Made by a program: the position numbers and the translations under genes. The notes below the pieces were generated by a model. That model saw only the letters and a list, made by a program, of their open reading frames with translations. It searched no databases and had not been told where the DNA came from. A stretch of 64,000 bases of DNA from positions 61,643,628-61,707,627 of the forward strand of contig NC_133650.1 of assembly GCF_009905375.1 (NCBI RefSeq), in the 5' to 3' direction. This DNA is from Apium graveolens. Taxonomy: Eukaryota > Streptophyta > Magnoliopsida > Apiales > Apiaceae. Of the stretch, positions 1 to 11,040 are shown one piece after another. The first letter of the stretch is position 1, and each line of letters opens with the position of its first letter.

Positions 1-1316
1 TCATGGTAATCTCCATCTTGTAGTCCTTCAATCTTTTTATCATCAAACACAAGATGTATTGGTTCCACAACAATGTTGGTTCTCAGATTGTAGACTCTGT
101 ATGCTTTACCAACAGCATATCCAACAAAAATTCCTTCATCGGCTTTAGCATCAAAATTCCCATTCTGATCAGTTTGATTTCTCAAGATATAACATTTGCA
201 GCCAAAGACATGAATAAAATTTAGAGTTGGCTTCTTTTTCTTGAACAATTGGTAGGGAGTCATGTATTTTACTTGATTAACCAGAGAAATATTCTGAGTG
301 TAGCATGCAATATTTACAGCTTCAGCCCAGAAATATGTTGGTAACTTAGATTCTTCAAGCATTGTCCTTGCAGCTTCAATAAGTGATTTGTTCTTTCTTT
401 CTACTACTCCATTTTGTTGTGGAGTTTTTGTTGCTGAAAACTCATGCAAAATCCCATTTTCTTCACAAAATTCTCTCATGACAGAATTCTTGAACTTAGT
501 TCCATTGTCACTCCTGATTCTTCAAACTTTGAAATCAGGATGATTGTTGACTTGCCTTATGTGATTGATGATGATTTCACTAGCCTCATCTTTAGACTTA
601 AGGAAATATGTCCAAGAGAACTTTGAGAAATCATCTACAATTACTAGGCAAAATCTTTTCCTTGAGATGTACAACACATTGATTGGTCTAAACAAATCCA
701 TGTATAGCAGTTGCAAAGGTTCTTCAATTGTTGAATCAAGCTTCTTTTTGAATGATGCTTTAATTTGCTTTCCCTTTTGGCAAGCATCACAAAGTCCATC
801 CTTAGCAAACTCCACTTGAGGAATGCCTCTAACCAGTTCTTTCTTTACAAGCTCATTCATGGCCTTGAAGTTTAGATGGGATAGTTTCTTGTGCCTAGCC
901 AACTTTCATCTTGACTTGCTTTACTGAGAAGACAAGTAACAGATTCTGCATTTGATGAGTTGAAGTCAGCTAGGTACACATTTCCTTTTCTCACTCCAGT
1001 GAGAACCACTTTGTTTCTCCTCTTGTTTGTCACAACGCAGGCTTCTGAGTTGAAGGTCACTGAATTGCCTTTATCACAAAGTTGGTTGATACTCAACAAA
1101 TTATGCTTGAGACCATCCACTAAGGCAACCTCCTCAATGATGACATTATCTTTTGAAATCAAGCCATATCCCACAGTATAACCCTTGCTGTCATATCCAA
1201 AAGTAATACTTGGGCTAGCTCTCTTCTTGAACTCTGTGAGCAGGGTAGAATCACCAGTCATGTGTCTTGAACAACCAATATCCAAGTACCATAGATTCTT
1301 TCTCTTTCCCTGCACA
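1..1316 (-). pseudogene. copia protease and integrase region (element C)
   Basis: Reading down from about 1316, the protease begins with a WYLD-x-GCSRHMTGD-type motif. The family's catalytic D-S/T-G reads D-I-G here (1274-1282), so the active site is probably lost. Next come the GAG-pre-integrase segment with the zinc-binding HKKLSH..CDAC pattern, then the integrase core with MDLF-x-P (Gly changed to Arg), RSDNGT and GVVERKN, which supply the D, D and E of the catalytic triad. A frameshift lies near 900 and a stop near 524. The reading continues off the window at position 1. It is homologous to 47900-49240 in element B at about 88 percent nucleotide identity in the part I compared. Confidence 0.85.
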
Positions 1317-1320
1317 CATT

Positions 1321-3727
1321 AAAATTAAATCAAGTTGATTTCGGTACCCAAGTTTCCTTGGGTCCTACCTTGTTAGCTTTCTTCTTCTGTTTCTTAGGTT
1401 TTATCTCATTTAACTTGGGGATATCATATTCATCCTTAGTCATTTGAGTTGGACCTTTAAAAACATTAATTAGAACATAATTATCATGCACATTTTGATT
1501 AACAGGAAATGGCATGCTATTAGTAAACATGTTATTCCAGTAGGGCATGCTAAATGGCATTTGAGGCATACTAAATGCAGCATAATAAGGATTAGGTGCA
1601 AATGGCATATTAGCAAATTGTGCATTCATATTCTATGTAGACATAGCATTCATAGGCATAGAAGGCATGGCATTCATGTTGGGAAAAGGAGGTGGCACAT
1701 ATATGGAAGTAGGCATGACAGTTTTGCAATTAACAGACAGATGATTTACACTACCACACTTAACATAGATTCTTCTTGGAGCATACTTATCAGGTGTGTA
1801 GTTGTTATGTTTGTTAATCCCTACTTTACCATTTCTATTGTTTTTCTTTTTAGCCTCTATTTTAACCTCAATCTTTTATAGTCTGTCATTCAATTGCTTG
1901 ATAGACAGATGACCAACATTCACTTTCTTCTCCTTTCTCACTTGACTAGATTCTCCTGAAATGAAGTTTTTGGAAACCGATCCATATTTTTCATTTAACT
2001 TGGCAAGTTTGGCTTTACTCACAGGTTTTCTCACAGCCGACAGATGAGGATTTATGTCACTCGACGGATAATCCTTTTGGTTATCCGAAGGATGACTCTC
2101 ATCATCCGTCGAGTCCACATCTGTTAGCAATCCTTCAACCAAATTGGATTCCAGCTTCTCCTTATTCTTCTTCCAGGCTGCATCAGAAAAGGACTCAATA
2201 CCTTGAACTTTGGTGATTTGATCATGAACATCTCTAGATGTTTTCCATGCCTTAATCACCTCAGGTTCTCGTTCAAGCTGCTTCTTCAAAATCTCTTCTT
2301 TCTTCAAGGACTCAGTTAATTCATCCTTAGCAATCTTACACTCAATTCTCAGTTTTTCAAATTCAATAAATTGAGACTCTAGCACATTATTTCTCTCACT
2401 TAAAAACAAATTGTTTTCTTTGATTTTAGCATTTTCCTTAGTGAGGGACTTAAGTGTAACACATAAATGATATAATTCTATTGACATGTCATTTATTGCA
2501 TCATTACACTCAGCTTTAGATAAATGTGCAAGGTTAGTGGTGATTACCTAATTACTTAGAGAACTTGACTCTGTTTTATTAGACTTGGCCATTAGGGCTA
2601 GATTGACATAGCTGACATCCTCATCCTCATCCAGACCATCTGCTGTCCAGTCATTTTCTTGTGTAATGAAAGCCCTTTCCTTTTTTTTGAACAACTCAAA
2701 ATATTTCTGTTTATAATCCACAGGCTCAAACTTCTTCTTGCTGGAATCTGACTTTCGACACTCACTGGCAAAGTGCCCTGCCAAGCCATATTTGAAACAT
2801 ATGAATTTTGATTTATCCACCATGTTTCTATTTGGCTTAGCTGCTCCAAAGTTCTTCTTGAACTTGAGCTTGGAAAATCTTCTGGAAAGAAATGCTAGAT
2901 GTTCATCAATGTCATCCATATCATCTTGGCTCAAAGAATCTTCATTTTCTGCTACCATCCCCTTGCCCTTATTTTCACAGACCTTTGAAATAGACTCAAC
3001 AACTTCTATCTTCATCTCCTTCTCTTTCTCTAACTCAGCAACCAGTGCAATGGACCCTCCTTTCTTTCTTCCTTTCTTCATTCTTTCATCTTGCTCTATT
3101 TCAAGCTCATAAGTCTTTAGAATGCCATACAGTCTCTCTAGTGTAAACTCCTTGTATTCTTGTGAATTACTCAAGGAGACTGTCATTAGTTTCCATTCCT
3201 TTGGTAGGGATCTCAGAAATTTGAGGTTAGAATCTTTGGTTTGGTAGATTCTTCCATGCAGCTTTAGAGCATTTAGTAGATTTGAAATCTACTAAAGATA
3301 TCAGTGAGAGTTTCACCTTCTTCAAAGTGGAAATGCTCATATTGCTGAATTAGTAACTCCATCTTGTTTTCTCTAACTTGTTCAGTGCCATCACAGATAA
3401 TCTGAATTGTATCCCAAACTTCCTTGGCAGTTTTACAAATGATGATGTTGTCAAACATGTCACCATCAACTCCATTGAACAGAATATTCATGGTCTTCCT
3501 GTCTTTCCTGGATTGTTCAATATCAGGATCTGACCATGCATGCCTTGGCTTGGGAACTGATGGCTCATTCCAGTTGCAGCTCTCATTGGTACATGAGGGG
3601 CTCTCTCTATGCAATCCACATAGGCCTCATCTTGAGAAAGTAAATGAAGATGCATCTTTACCTTCCAGTGATGGTAATTATTTTTGTCCAGAAAAGGAAT
3701 CTTGACTCCAACATCCTTCTTGTTCAT
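1321..3727 (-). pseudogene. copia gag (element C)
   Basis: Gag of the Sirevirus type, start codon at 3727. An N-terminal NYHHWK-type block is followed by the copia gag core (CKTAKEVWDTI .. LIQQYEHFHF), a lysine-rich stretch, a knuckle-like motif (about 2753-2796), a long coiled coil (1876-2487), a second knuckle-like motif (about 1718-1770) and a Met/Pro/Asn-rich tail up to the protease. Both knuckles have lost a cysteine: the first reads C-x2-Y..H..C, the second Y-x2-C..H..C. Stops and frameshifts break it near 3590, 3270, 2547, 1876 and 1630. The 2053-2117 stretch contains three copies of the ATCCG(TCGAG) word that also fills the LTR. Confidence 0.8.
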
Positions 3728-3773
3728 CTTGCTGTTTGTTGTGATCTTTAAACTCTTTGTTCTTCAAGAGCTT

Positions 3774-3785
3774 GCTCTGATACCA
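3774..3785 (-). other. primer-binding site, element C
   Basis: Minus strand TGGTATCAGAGC, complementary to the 3' end of plant initiator Met tRNA, two bases inside the LTR edge at 3788. It fixes the element's orientation. In the duplicate (49814-49825) one base has changed, giving TGGTATCATAGC. Confidence 0.9.
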
Positions 3786-3787
3786 AT

Positions 3788-4821
3788 TGTTAGTCCCTAA
3801 CAATGCAACAAGAATTACAGAAGGGGGGTTGAATGGAATTCTTGAAACTTTTTCTAAATTATAAAATGTTCCAACTTAAAATATATATGTCAGTGTTTTG
3901 ATTTTCAAAGAGCGGAATGACAAGTTAAAAATGAATCAAAACATAAAGTAATAAAAACACAAGTATTTAAAACTTTCTGGTGGATTTGAATGTGTCCACC
4001 AGAGATATATATATCAAGAGAACTCTGTGAAGCTTGAATAGCTCACAGCTGCTTACAAAATAAGAACAACTAAACTTACAGAGAAATGCTAAAGGATTCA
4101 GATTACAATTGTTTCTCTGAGAAAAATACTTGCTTAGTCTTCTTGTTGTTCTATTTGCTACTCTTGGTTTATATATCACCAAGATTACACAGTAATAAGA
4201 TAAGATAATAAAACAAAACCTATCAAGTCTAATACTATGCTGATTCACTACTCTATTCCAGCATCTTTGAACATCTTCATAATAGCATGGAAATGGTAAT
4301 GCTTATTTTTTCTCAAAAACCCAGTTGAATAGGCTTCCACATTCCTTTTACATACACTCGACGCATGTGACTGTGTTGTCACTGTCAACAGATGTTTGAA
4401 TTGATCATCCGTCGGGTACATGATCATCCGTCGGGTTGCCTTGTTGATCATCCATCGGGTTGCTTTGTTGATCATCCGTCGGGTAGCTATTTGGCACTTG
4501 ACTTCATTTCATTTTTGCAGAATTACAAGACATCATCTATTTACAATTAATCAACCCATTCTGCATATCTATTTATAGGTCAACATGACTTATATGCTAC
4601 TACAAAATCTATACAAAGGTGTTTGCAGAAATGTGCTACATGACTTATTTTTACATAAGCTACTCACTCGATGGATGTCAAATCATCATCCATCAGGACT
4701 ATATTGAGTCATCCGTCGGGACTATATTTGATTATCTATCGAGTGCTACATAATTCACTAAGTTGAATCTACTAAGGTGTTTTGTTAATGAAATCATCAA
4801 GTTCACAACATATTCTTAACA
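3788..4821 (-). repeat. 5' LTR of element C (1034 bp)
   Basis: TG..CA-bounded. On the minus strand it starts TGTTAAGAATATG at 4821 and ends GGGACTAACA at 3788, next to the PBS. A TATA box on the minus strand (GATATATAAACC, about 4166-4180) separates a U3 of about 640 bp from R/U5. U3 carries an array of GATCATCCGTCGGG-type repeats. The copy at 49828-50861 has exactly the same length. The LTR at 40070-40930 is a diverged relative of the same type, with the same TATA context. Confidence 0.92.
4351..4756 (-). repeat. U3 array of ATCCGTCGAG-type repeats
   Basis: Four near-identical GATCATCCGTCGGGT units start at 4403, 4422, 4446 (one base changed) and 4470. Degenerate forms flank them on both strands at 4356, 4384, 4665, about 4686, about 4709 and about 4730. 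They lie in U3 upstream of the TATA box, where enhancer or factor-binding repeats would be expected. The same word recurs in gag (2060-2116) and across element B. Confidence 0.8.
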
Positions 4822-6235
4822 ACTTGGAATGGTTTCAGGTTCTTTCTCAAAATCAATTTAGTTTTTATTCTCATACATCAGACTTTATTATCAGTGTTTA
4901 CAGATTTTCTTATTTCAATGTAATCTGTGCTTAAATTATAACATATTAAACACTGCTTATTATCTGATGTGATTCTATAAACTCTGAAAGTGTTTTAAAT
5001 GTTCTGTGACTATTCAATCCAATGAGGATTATCTTGTTAGATGCTGACTTAGTAGTCTTTAACAAACTATGAATCCCATATTTGAATAAGTTATTTATGT
5101 GGAAATCAATAACACAAGAAAATTCTTATTTTGATCTGAGTCAAATTTACTTTGTGTATCTTATTACTAAGTCACAAACTAGATTATTGCTTCTTATCTG
5201 TCAAATTATGATGTTAGTAAATATTAAGGATGAACTACATGCTTGATAAGCCTCACTTATCTGAAGAAAACAAAAGAAAAGAAAAATTGAAATCAGGCAC
5301 TCCTTTGAGATCTAGAGTAAATATGTGAAATTGAAGATCCAAGTGCATTGCTGGTATTAAGTAATATGCATTAGAAAAGCAAATTAATTTTTCTTAGTGA
5401 CTTTTCACATTCTCTGATTACTGGAGAAATACTCTGATAACAATATAAATTCTGATGGCAGTTGTAACTCATTTACACTGAGAAGCCACTGTCTAAAGAA
5501 TTTCAAAAGATGCATAAAATGAGCACAAACAGTGAGGTGGATTCTTGCAAAACTTTATTCTATTGTAGACTTCACAATTCAAGACAGATTTTAAGCAATT
5601 TTCTTAGTTATGCCTTATTTCTAAGATATACTGAAGTTTATCAGACTTTAATCTTTATCTAATTATTTGCACATACACACACTATCACTCCATATGAATG
5701 ATGAAAATTACTGTGGTGATTAAGTTGTTTCTGACAAACAGTTAAGTATTATTTGCATAAATTCTGATGACAAATTATGATGAAAGTTCTTATGATTAAA
5801 CTCTGAAGAAACCAGTCAGTATTTATGTGAAGAAACACAGAAACAACCATTCAGTTTTTTGAGTACATGAGCCATGTTCTGATGATCGTTAAATTCTGAT
5901 AATAGTCAAGTTCTGATGCAAATCCTGATGCTTACGTGGCATTATTTATTTACTTGAATTATTTGTATTTTTTACTGTAACAGTCATATTTATCAGAAAA
6001 TAAATAAGTGAGATAAAAATAGTGATAATCATTTGGTTAATGGGTTGCGTGTTTGTTTTGGTAACCGCATGTGAGCAATAATTACTACACGTTTACTGTG
6101 CCCACTATTAATGTTTTGACTGTTTACATGCTGCCAGGTGTCACATGTCTATTTTACTTCCAAAAAGAGCCGTTGAGTGGGAAGAGTTTAAATATTAGAG
6201 ATAAAAGATTACACAAATCTTTTACCTTATCTCTT
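4822..6235 (+). other. pol-to-extra-ORF spacer of element E, non-coding
   Basis: About 1.4 kb of AT-rich DNA with no convincing coding potential and no RT or RNase H homology that I can recognise. It lies between the C LTR, which apparently inserted here, and the extra ORF of element E. It is dense in TCTGAT/ATCAGA words (for example about 5413, 5432, 5450, 5763, 5877, 5894, 5911), a signature shared with the ORF and LTR downstream. Its duplicate at 50862-52270 is nearly identical apart from a 7-bp deletion near copy-1 position 5155. Confidence 0.6.
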
Positions 6236-6356
6236 ACTTTAATCTCTTATTTCTTTTACTCTCTCTCTCTTTCTCTCTATTTTCTGACGGACTTTCTTAC
6301 AGGCATTTTATCAAACACCTTGCAAACACACGATTTTCACTTGATTTCTCACAGAA
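6180..6356 (+). promoter_or_regulatory. candidate internal promoter or 3' splice site of extra ORF (element E)
   Basis: Upstream of the ATG at 6357 are AT-rich TATA-like sequences (TTTAAATATT near 6188, GATAAAAG near 6201), a long CT-rich tract (about 6230-6285) resembling a plant Y patch, and then TTCTGAC followed by CTTTCTTACAG at about 6302, a good branch-point and 3' splice-site arrangement. Either reading would give a separate mRNA for the ORF. In element B the matching position has TATAAAAG and a pyrimidine-rich leader. The sequence alone does not choose between promoter and splice site. Confidence 0.45.
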
Positions 6357-9300
6357 ATGGCACCTAAAGATCTTATTTATGATGGAGCCAAGTTTGTCCC
6401 CAACAACTACATGGCTATTCTCAACAAGGACGAGCCTCCTTCAGAACTTCACTTCATTCAAGATTTTCTCGCTCGAAGTAAAATTGGGTATACTCTAACC
6501 CAACCACAGCTTCTCTCAGGCAAACAAATTCTGGAGTTCTGGAGGTCTGGGGTATATGATGATGGTGGTAAAAATGGGTCCCAAGAATTATTTTTACAAT
6601 AGGGGAAGATGAACATTTGGTCACCCTGTCTACTATTCGACAAGCTTTGCATCTACCAGAAAACTGTACTTATAGTTCACTAGTTGGGGAGTCAGCTCTT
6701 CAAAATATGATGGCAAATCTTGGGTATGAGAAATCTTTGTCCAAGCTGGGACAACTAAAGAGGCCCTATATCAGGAGGGAGTTGAGCTTCTTTTTCGACT
6801 GTATTACCAAAGCCTTTGCCAACAAATGCTCCAACTTTGATGCTATCCCAATAATGAGTCAGCAAATTGGGTATGCCCTTCTTAATCAAACTCATTTTGA
6901 TTATGCTACTGCAATTTTGGATTTTATAGGTGATAGGATGAAAGAAGATAGCAACACAGTTTATTTTGCTAGATTCTGTCAGCTTATATATAATTTCTGT
7001 TGTTCTGATGAACCTCAAAACTTTAGTGAGATAATTAAACCCTTTAAACTTCATAAAAGGGCTTTCATAGACTTATTATCTGCTGATAATAAGAAGAATG
7101 TACTAAGACCCCTCCAAATTCCTCACTCTATCTAACAATTCTTAGTAAATTTTGATCCTGACACATACACAACCATATATCATGATGTTGCATCTACACA
7201 GGCTACTACTTCTCAACCTCCACCAACACAGCCTTTCAATACTCAACCATAGCCTACTATTAGAACATACTATCAACCAACACAATCCTCTCAACCACAA
7301 CCATCAGCACCTACTATCAGAACCTTACCTCTCAAATCCAAAACCAAACCAACCTCTGGTACTTCGCAAAAGGTACCGGTTGTAAAATCTGACACATCCT
7401 CTAGGCCCAAAACCAAAAGGACTATCTCTGTGCCTAAATCTCCACCAAGGAGAAGAAGAAGGATGATTCTGAGAGATGAATCTAATGAGGATAAACAAGT
7501 CCAGGTTCCTGCATCAGAACCTGTGACAGTAGAAGCTGAAGAGTCAACTCTTCAGAACGAGAATGAAGCTGAGGGTTCTGGAATTCAAAAAAGGAAAAGA
7601 CCTTCAAGTTCTGATACAGATAAAGTCACTCGTCCATCTAGAAGATCAAGGAAGACTAGAGCAGGTGTGAAAATTACACAATCTCAATATGAAGATGCTG
7701 AGGAAGGGGATCAGGAATCTCTGATCTCATCAGAACCTATTGTAATTGAAGCCCTTCCTGCACCTGAAGGCACTGTTCATGACACAGTGATTACACCTCC
7801 TATCTCTCCATTCAAAGAAACAGCTATGGTTGAAGATTCAAGATTAAGTCCTGAAATTGACATTTACAGGTTGCATATTCCATCTGTCTTGTATCTGGAA
7901 GCACCACTAGCAAATGTGTCAACTCCACTTGTTTCTCCAATAATAAATGCTGAAATTCGTACTACTCCAATTCTGCATTTGGAAACTGAAGATCAGAATT
8001 TGGAAACAGAAGCTCCAGAATCTCCTCCTGCTACACACACTCTGGTGTTATCGGAAAATGATGAGATTTTATCAGATTCTGGAGATAGTGCTCCAGCAAG
8101 TGCTCCAGTAAATGCTCCAATTCTTGGCAAGGAGGCACTGATTAAGTTTGTTGAAGAAGATGCTCATGTTCCATGAGAGGAAACTTTTAGAGGAGTTGAA
8201 TGGAAAAGGAAGTGGAATGAACCTGACTTCATTCCCAGCTCACATGTTCTGTCAGAACATGTTGCAAAAGCTGATGAATAGCTGACAAATTCTAATTTTA
8301 AACTCCAACTTAAAGTCACTGCTCTCAGTACTAAAGCACTTCAAGGTCAAGACTCATGAAAAGGTTGATAAACTTCTGGAAACATCTGATAAGCTAGACC
8401 TGATGCTCAAGCTAGACAAGAATAGGTTTATCAGACCAATTCATGACAAAGTGGAAGCTATTGAGCGTGTTCAAGAAAAGCAACAGGTCCAACTGGATGA
8501 GGTCCTGCAGAATCAAGCCTCTCAATAAACACATCTAAATGAAATCCAATCTTCAGTGGAACTCCTTCTTTCACTACTCCTGCCAGATGATGCCAAAAAG
8601 GGGGAGAAGGTAGTTAATTCGAAATGCTCAATTAGCAAATCACTAAAGAAAAAGGATGATTCTGAAGATGACAAGGGAAACCCTAACAAGGGCAAATGTC
8701 AAGGTCAAGGCCAAGGCAAGCAAAGCAACAAAGTTTCTTCACAAAAATTAATTTCTGATTCTAGCAAATCTTCTACACAAAAAAATTCAAGTTCTGAAGC
8801 TGTGAATGCACAAACTCTGATAGCAAGTTCCGATAATCATATTCTGATGACAAAGTCTGATGTTCTGATTCAGTATGGAAGTCAAGACTCTCAGAATTGT
8901 TTACAAACTCTGAAGCTTAAGGGAAGGGAGACTACTGTCTACTATAAGGTCCCAAGATTCATACCCTTGATGAAGAAATTGCTAAAAGATTGTTTCTCAA
9001 GCATAATCCTAGAGGATTTAGAGACTCTAAAGGAGGAAGAAGCTAGATTTGCAGCTGAGAAGATAAATCCTAAGTCTAAAGCTTCTAATGCAAAGAAACC
9101 TCCAAGGCCTAAGGAAAAAGGTATAGTGATAAAAGAAAGATCTGCCACAGAGATTCCTACATCAAGGACTAGATCTCAAACTACTACTGATCCCAAAGAT
9201 AAGGGAAAAGGAAAAGTTGGGGAAACAGTTAAGAAACAGGAAATGAAGATTCCTCAAATTCTGATGGATCATGTGTTCAAGTTGGTTCAAGTCTTTGATG

Positions 9301-10301
9301 ATGCTGTTGCAAAAGATGAAACTGTTGAAACTCTGAAAAGAAGAAAGATGACAGAAGAATCTAAGAAAACCTCTGACATAGCTCAAGTTGTTTAGAGTGA
9401 AGATATTTCAAAATAGCAAGCTACAGAAGAATCTGCAAATCCTGCACAAATCATCAAGACATCAACCTCTGACAGAGCTCAAGTTGATTTGAACAAGATG
9501 ACAGCTACTGATAAGAAGAAACTCCTATGGAAAAATTTTAAACCATCAGATCCTAAGAAAAGTCAACTGCTATATAATTTCTTGACTGTTGGATTGAATG
9601 CCAGAGAAGCAAGAGATAGATCAGCGTTAGGATCAAGCGAAGCCAAGCTGAAAACAGGAGTTGAAGTAACTATCAAAGATCCATTTTTATTAACTGACAA
9701 ACCACTTGAGGAAGTTACGCAGAAACACCTTGATAAGGTTATATCTGTTCAAGTGGTACTGGATACTCATGATAAGAGTAAAGTCAAGGAAAAGCTGATT
9801 CTATTTCTTAAAAATAGAAGAACATACAGAATGTCAGAATCAGATGTGCTGAACAAATCTCTTAAAGAACTTCAATTCTATCATTATATTTTGGAGATAA
9901 AGTCTGAGGTTACCAGAAGATGGCCAAATTTCATGATGAAGACCATAAGGGATAAAGCCGGAATCTCTGGAACAAGGGTTGCAGAATTTATTCCAAAAAT
10001 AGTTGAAGATGATGGAAGAGAAATTCCAATAAAGAAGAATTCTGCTAAGATAGAAGTTATTCTGAAAGAGAAATGTATGTGCTACAGTGAAGACTCCTCT
10101 CATCCAAGGGTAATCAGACTTAGTGATGGATTGGAAAGAAATCACATTTCAGCACTTAGGACTGCCATCGACCAGATTGGAAGTCAAGATGAAGAAATGA
10201 AGCAAGTCAAGGCTACATTAGCTCAAGTCCTGAGAAATACAGAAGAAAAGCTGATATCAAACTTTGTCAAGAATCACTTTGGATTCAGATTGATTCAGTA
10301 A
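6357..10301 (+). pseudogene. Sirevirus-type extra ('env-like') ORF, element E copy 1
   Basis: One long decayed ORF of about 1300 codons. The N-terminal globular part (6357-7135) is homologous to the N-terminus of the element B ORF (near 45620 and 44968-45327): ALxLPEN, an R-x-E/W-SF pattern, SNFD and YFARF recur in order. It is followed by a Pro/Thr/Ser-rich middle with basic clusters (SPPRRRRRM, QKRKRP, RPSRRSRKTR), a Lys/Glu-rich coiled-coil-like part (8556-9395) and a C-terminal conserved block (9489-10301). No signal peptide or membrane helix is evident. Breaks: a frameshift near 6605; stops near 7135, 7252, 8176, 8279, 8526, 9395 and 9415; and an 8-bp deletion near 8350. The ORF position matches the 'env-like' ORF of Sireviruses; its function is unknown. 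Confidence 0.75.
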
Positions 10302-10429
10302 GATTGGTAAAAGCTGCAAGAACTGTAAGTTGTAGTTAGTTGTCTAAATAAACTCTCATTGCATTTGTACTTAAATGTTTTTGACATCATCAAATCTATT
10401 AACTTGTATATTTTTCATAATTTACAAGT

Positions 10430-10439
10430 TGGGGGAGAT
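10430..10439 (+). other. polypurine tract, element E
   Basis: TGGGGGAGAT lies directly before the LTR start TGTTAG. This is the expected plus-strand priming site and shows that the following LTR is the 3' LTR of a plus-strand element. The same sequence is present at 56453-56462. Confidence 0.85.
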
Positions 10440-11015
10440 TGTTAGATATATTTGTGATGTCATGTCTAATTTGATTTGTTTAGTTTCAGAACTTAATATC
10501 AGGACTTATCTGGACTTACTGGAAATCAGGATTTACTGAACACAGGAAGATATCAGAACTTGAGGTATCAGAACTTGTGATATCAAAACTTAAGGAAGAT
10601 ATGCTTCAAGAGTAAAGTGCGGTGATTTATAGGAGAGGATCTGTACTAAAACAAAGGAAGATATATTTAGGAGTTGGACGACTAGAAGACTTGTAAAAAG
10701 ATAATATTTGATTGATATATTTTAGGAAGAGATATATGTCATATCAATTAGAAGATATCTTGTAACTGTGTACTATATAAACACAACTTAGGATTTATAC
10801 TATATGTGTTATCATTCACGAGAATATTATTCTTTGTAACCCTAGCAGCTCTTAGTGATATTGTTCATCACTGAGAGAGTAGTTTAACCTACTTTGTAAC
10901 AGAGCTTATTATATTGAATAAACTTGATTACTGTTACATACTTTGTGTTCTAAATCGATTTGATTGTATAAACAATATATTCAACCCCCCTTCTATAGTT
11001 TTATGTGACCTAACA
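10440..11015 (+). repeat. 3' LTR of element E (576 bp)
   Basis: Starts TGTTAGATATATTTG, ends GTGACCTAACA. A TATA box (CTATATAAACAC, about 10772-10784) splits U3 from R/U5. U3 contains several ATCAGAACTT-type repeats (10478-10585). The R/U5 end has the AACCCCCCTTCTATAG block that resembles the C and A LTR ends, supporting a related copia lineage. No 5' LTR partner is in the window. The duplicate is 56463-57038, the same length. Confidence 0.88.
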
Positions 11016-11040
11016 TTATAGATTTCTGCTTTATTTATAA

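Larger units (their letters stand above)
1..4821 (-). mobile_element. Sirevirus-like Ty1/copia element C, 5' part
   Basis: The 5' part of a minus-strand LTR retrotransposon: 5' LTR at the right, PBS, gag, protease, GAG-pre-integrase and integrase, running off the window at position 1 before RT. The domain order (protease, INT, then RT) is that of Ty1/copia. The large gag with coiled-coil and lysine-rich parts, the initiator-Met PBS and the ~1-kb LTR suit the Sirevirus (Maximus/SIRE) lineage. The right LTR edge is TG..CA and is followed by ACTTG; the other end, and so the target-site duplication, cannot be seen. The part from about 3201 rightwards recurs at 49241. Confidence 0.85.

Noticed and set aside
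1486..1881. His-rich plus-strand ORF
   Set aside because: It is the antisense shadow of the Met/Asn/Pro-rich tail of gag in element C.
4403..4484. CRISPR-like direct repeats
   Set aside because: Units are short, irregularly spaced and degenerate, and lie in the U3 of a plant LTR; this is not a prokaryotic array.
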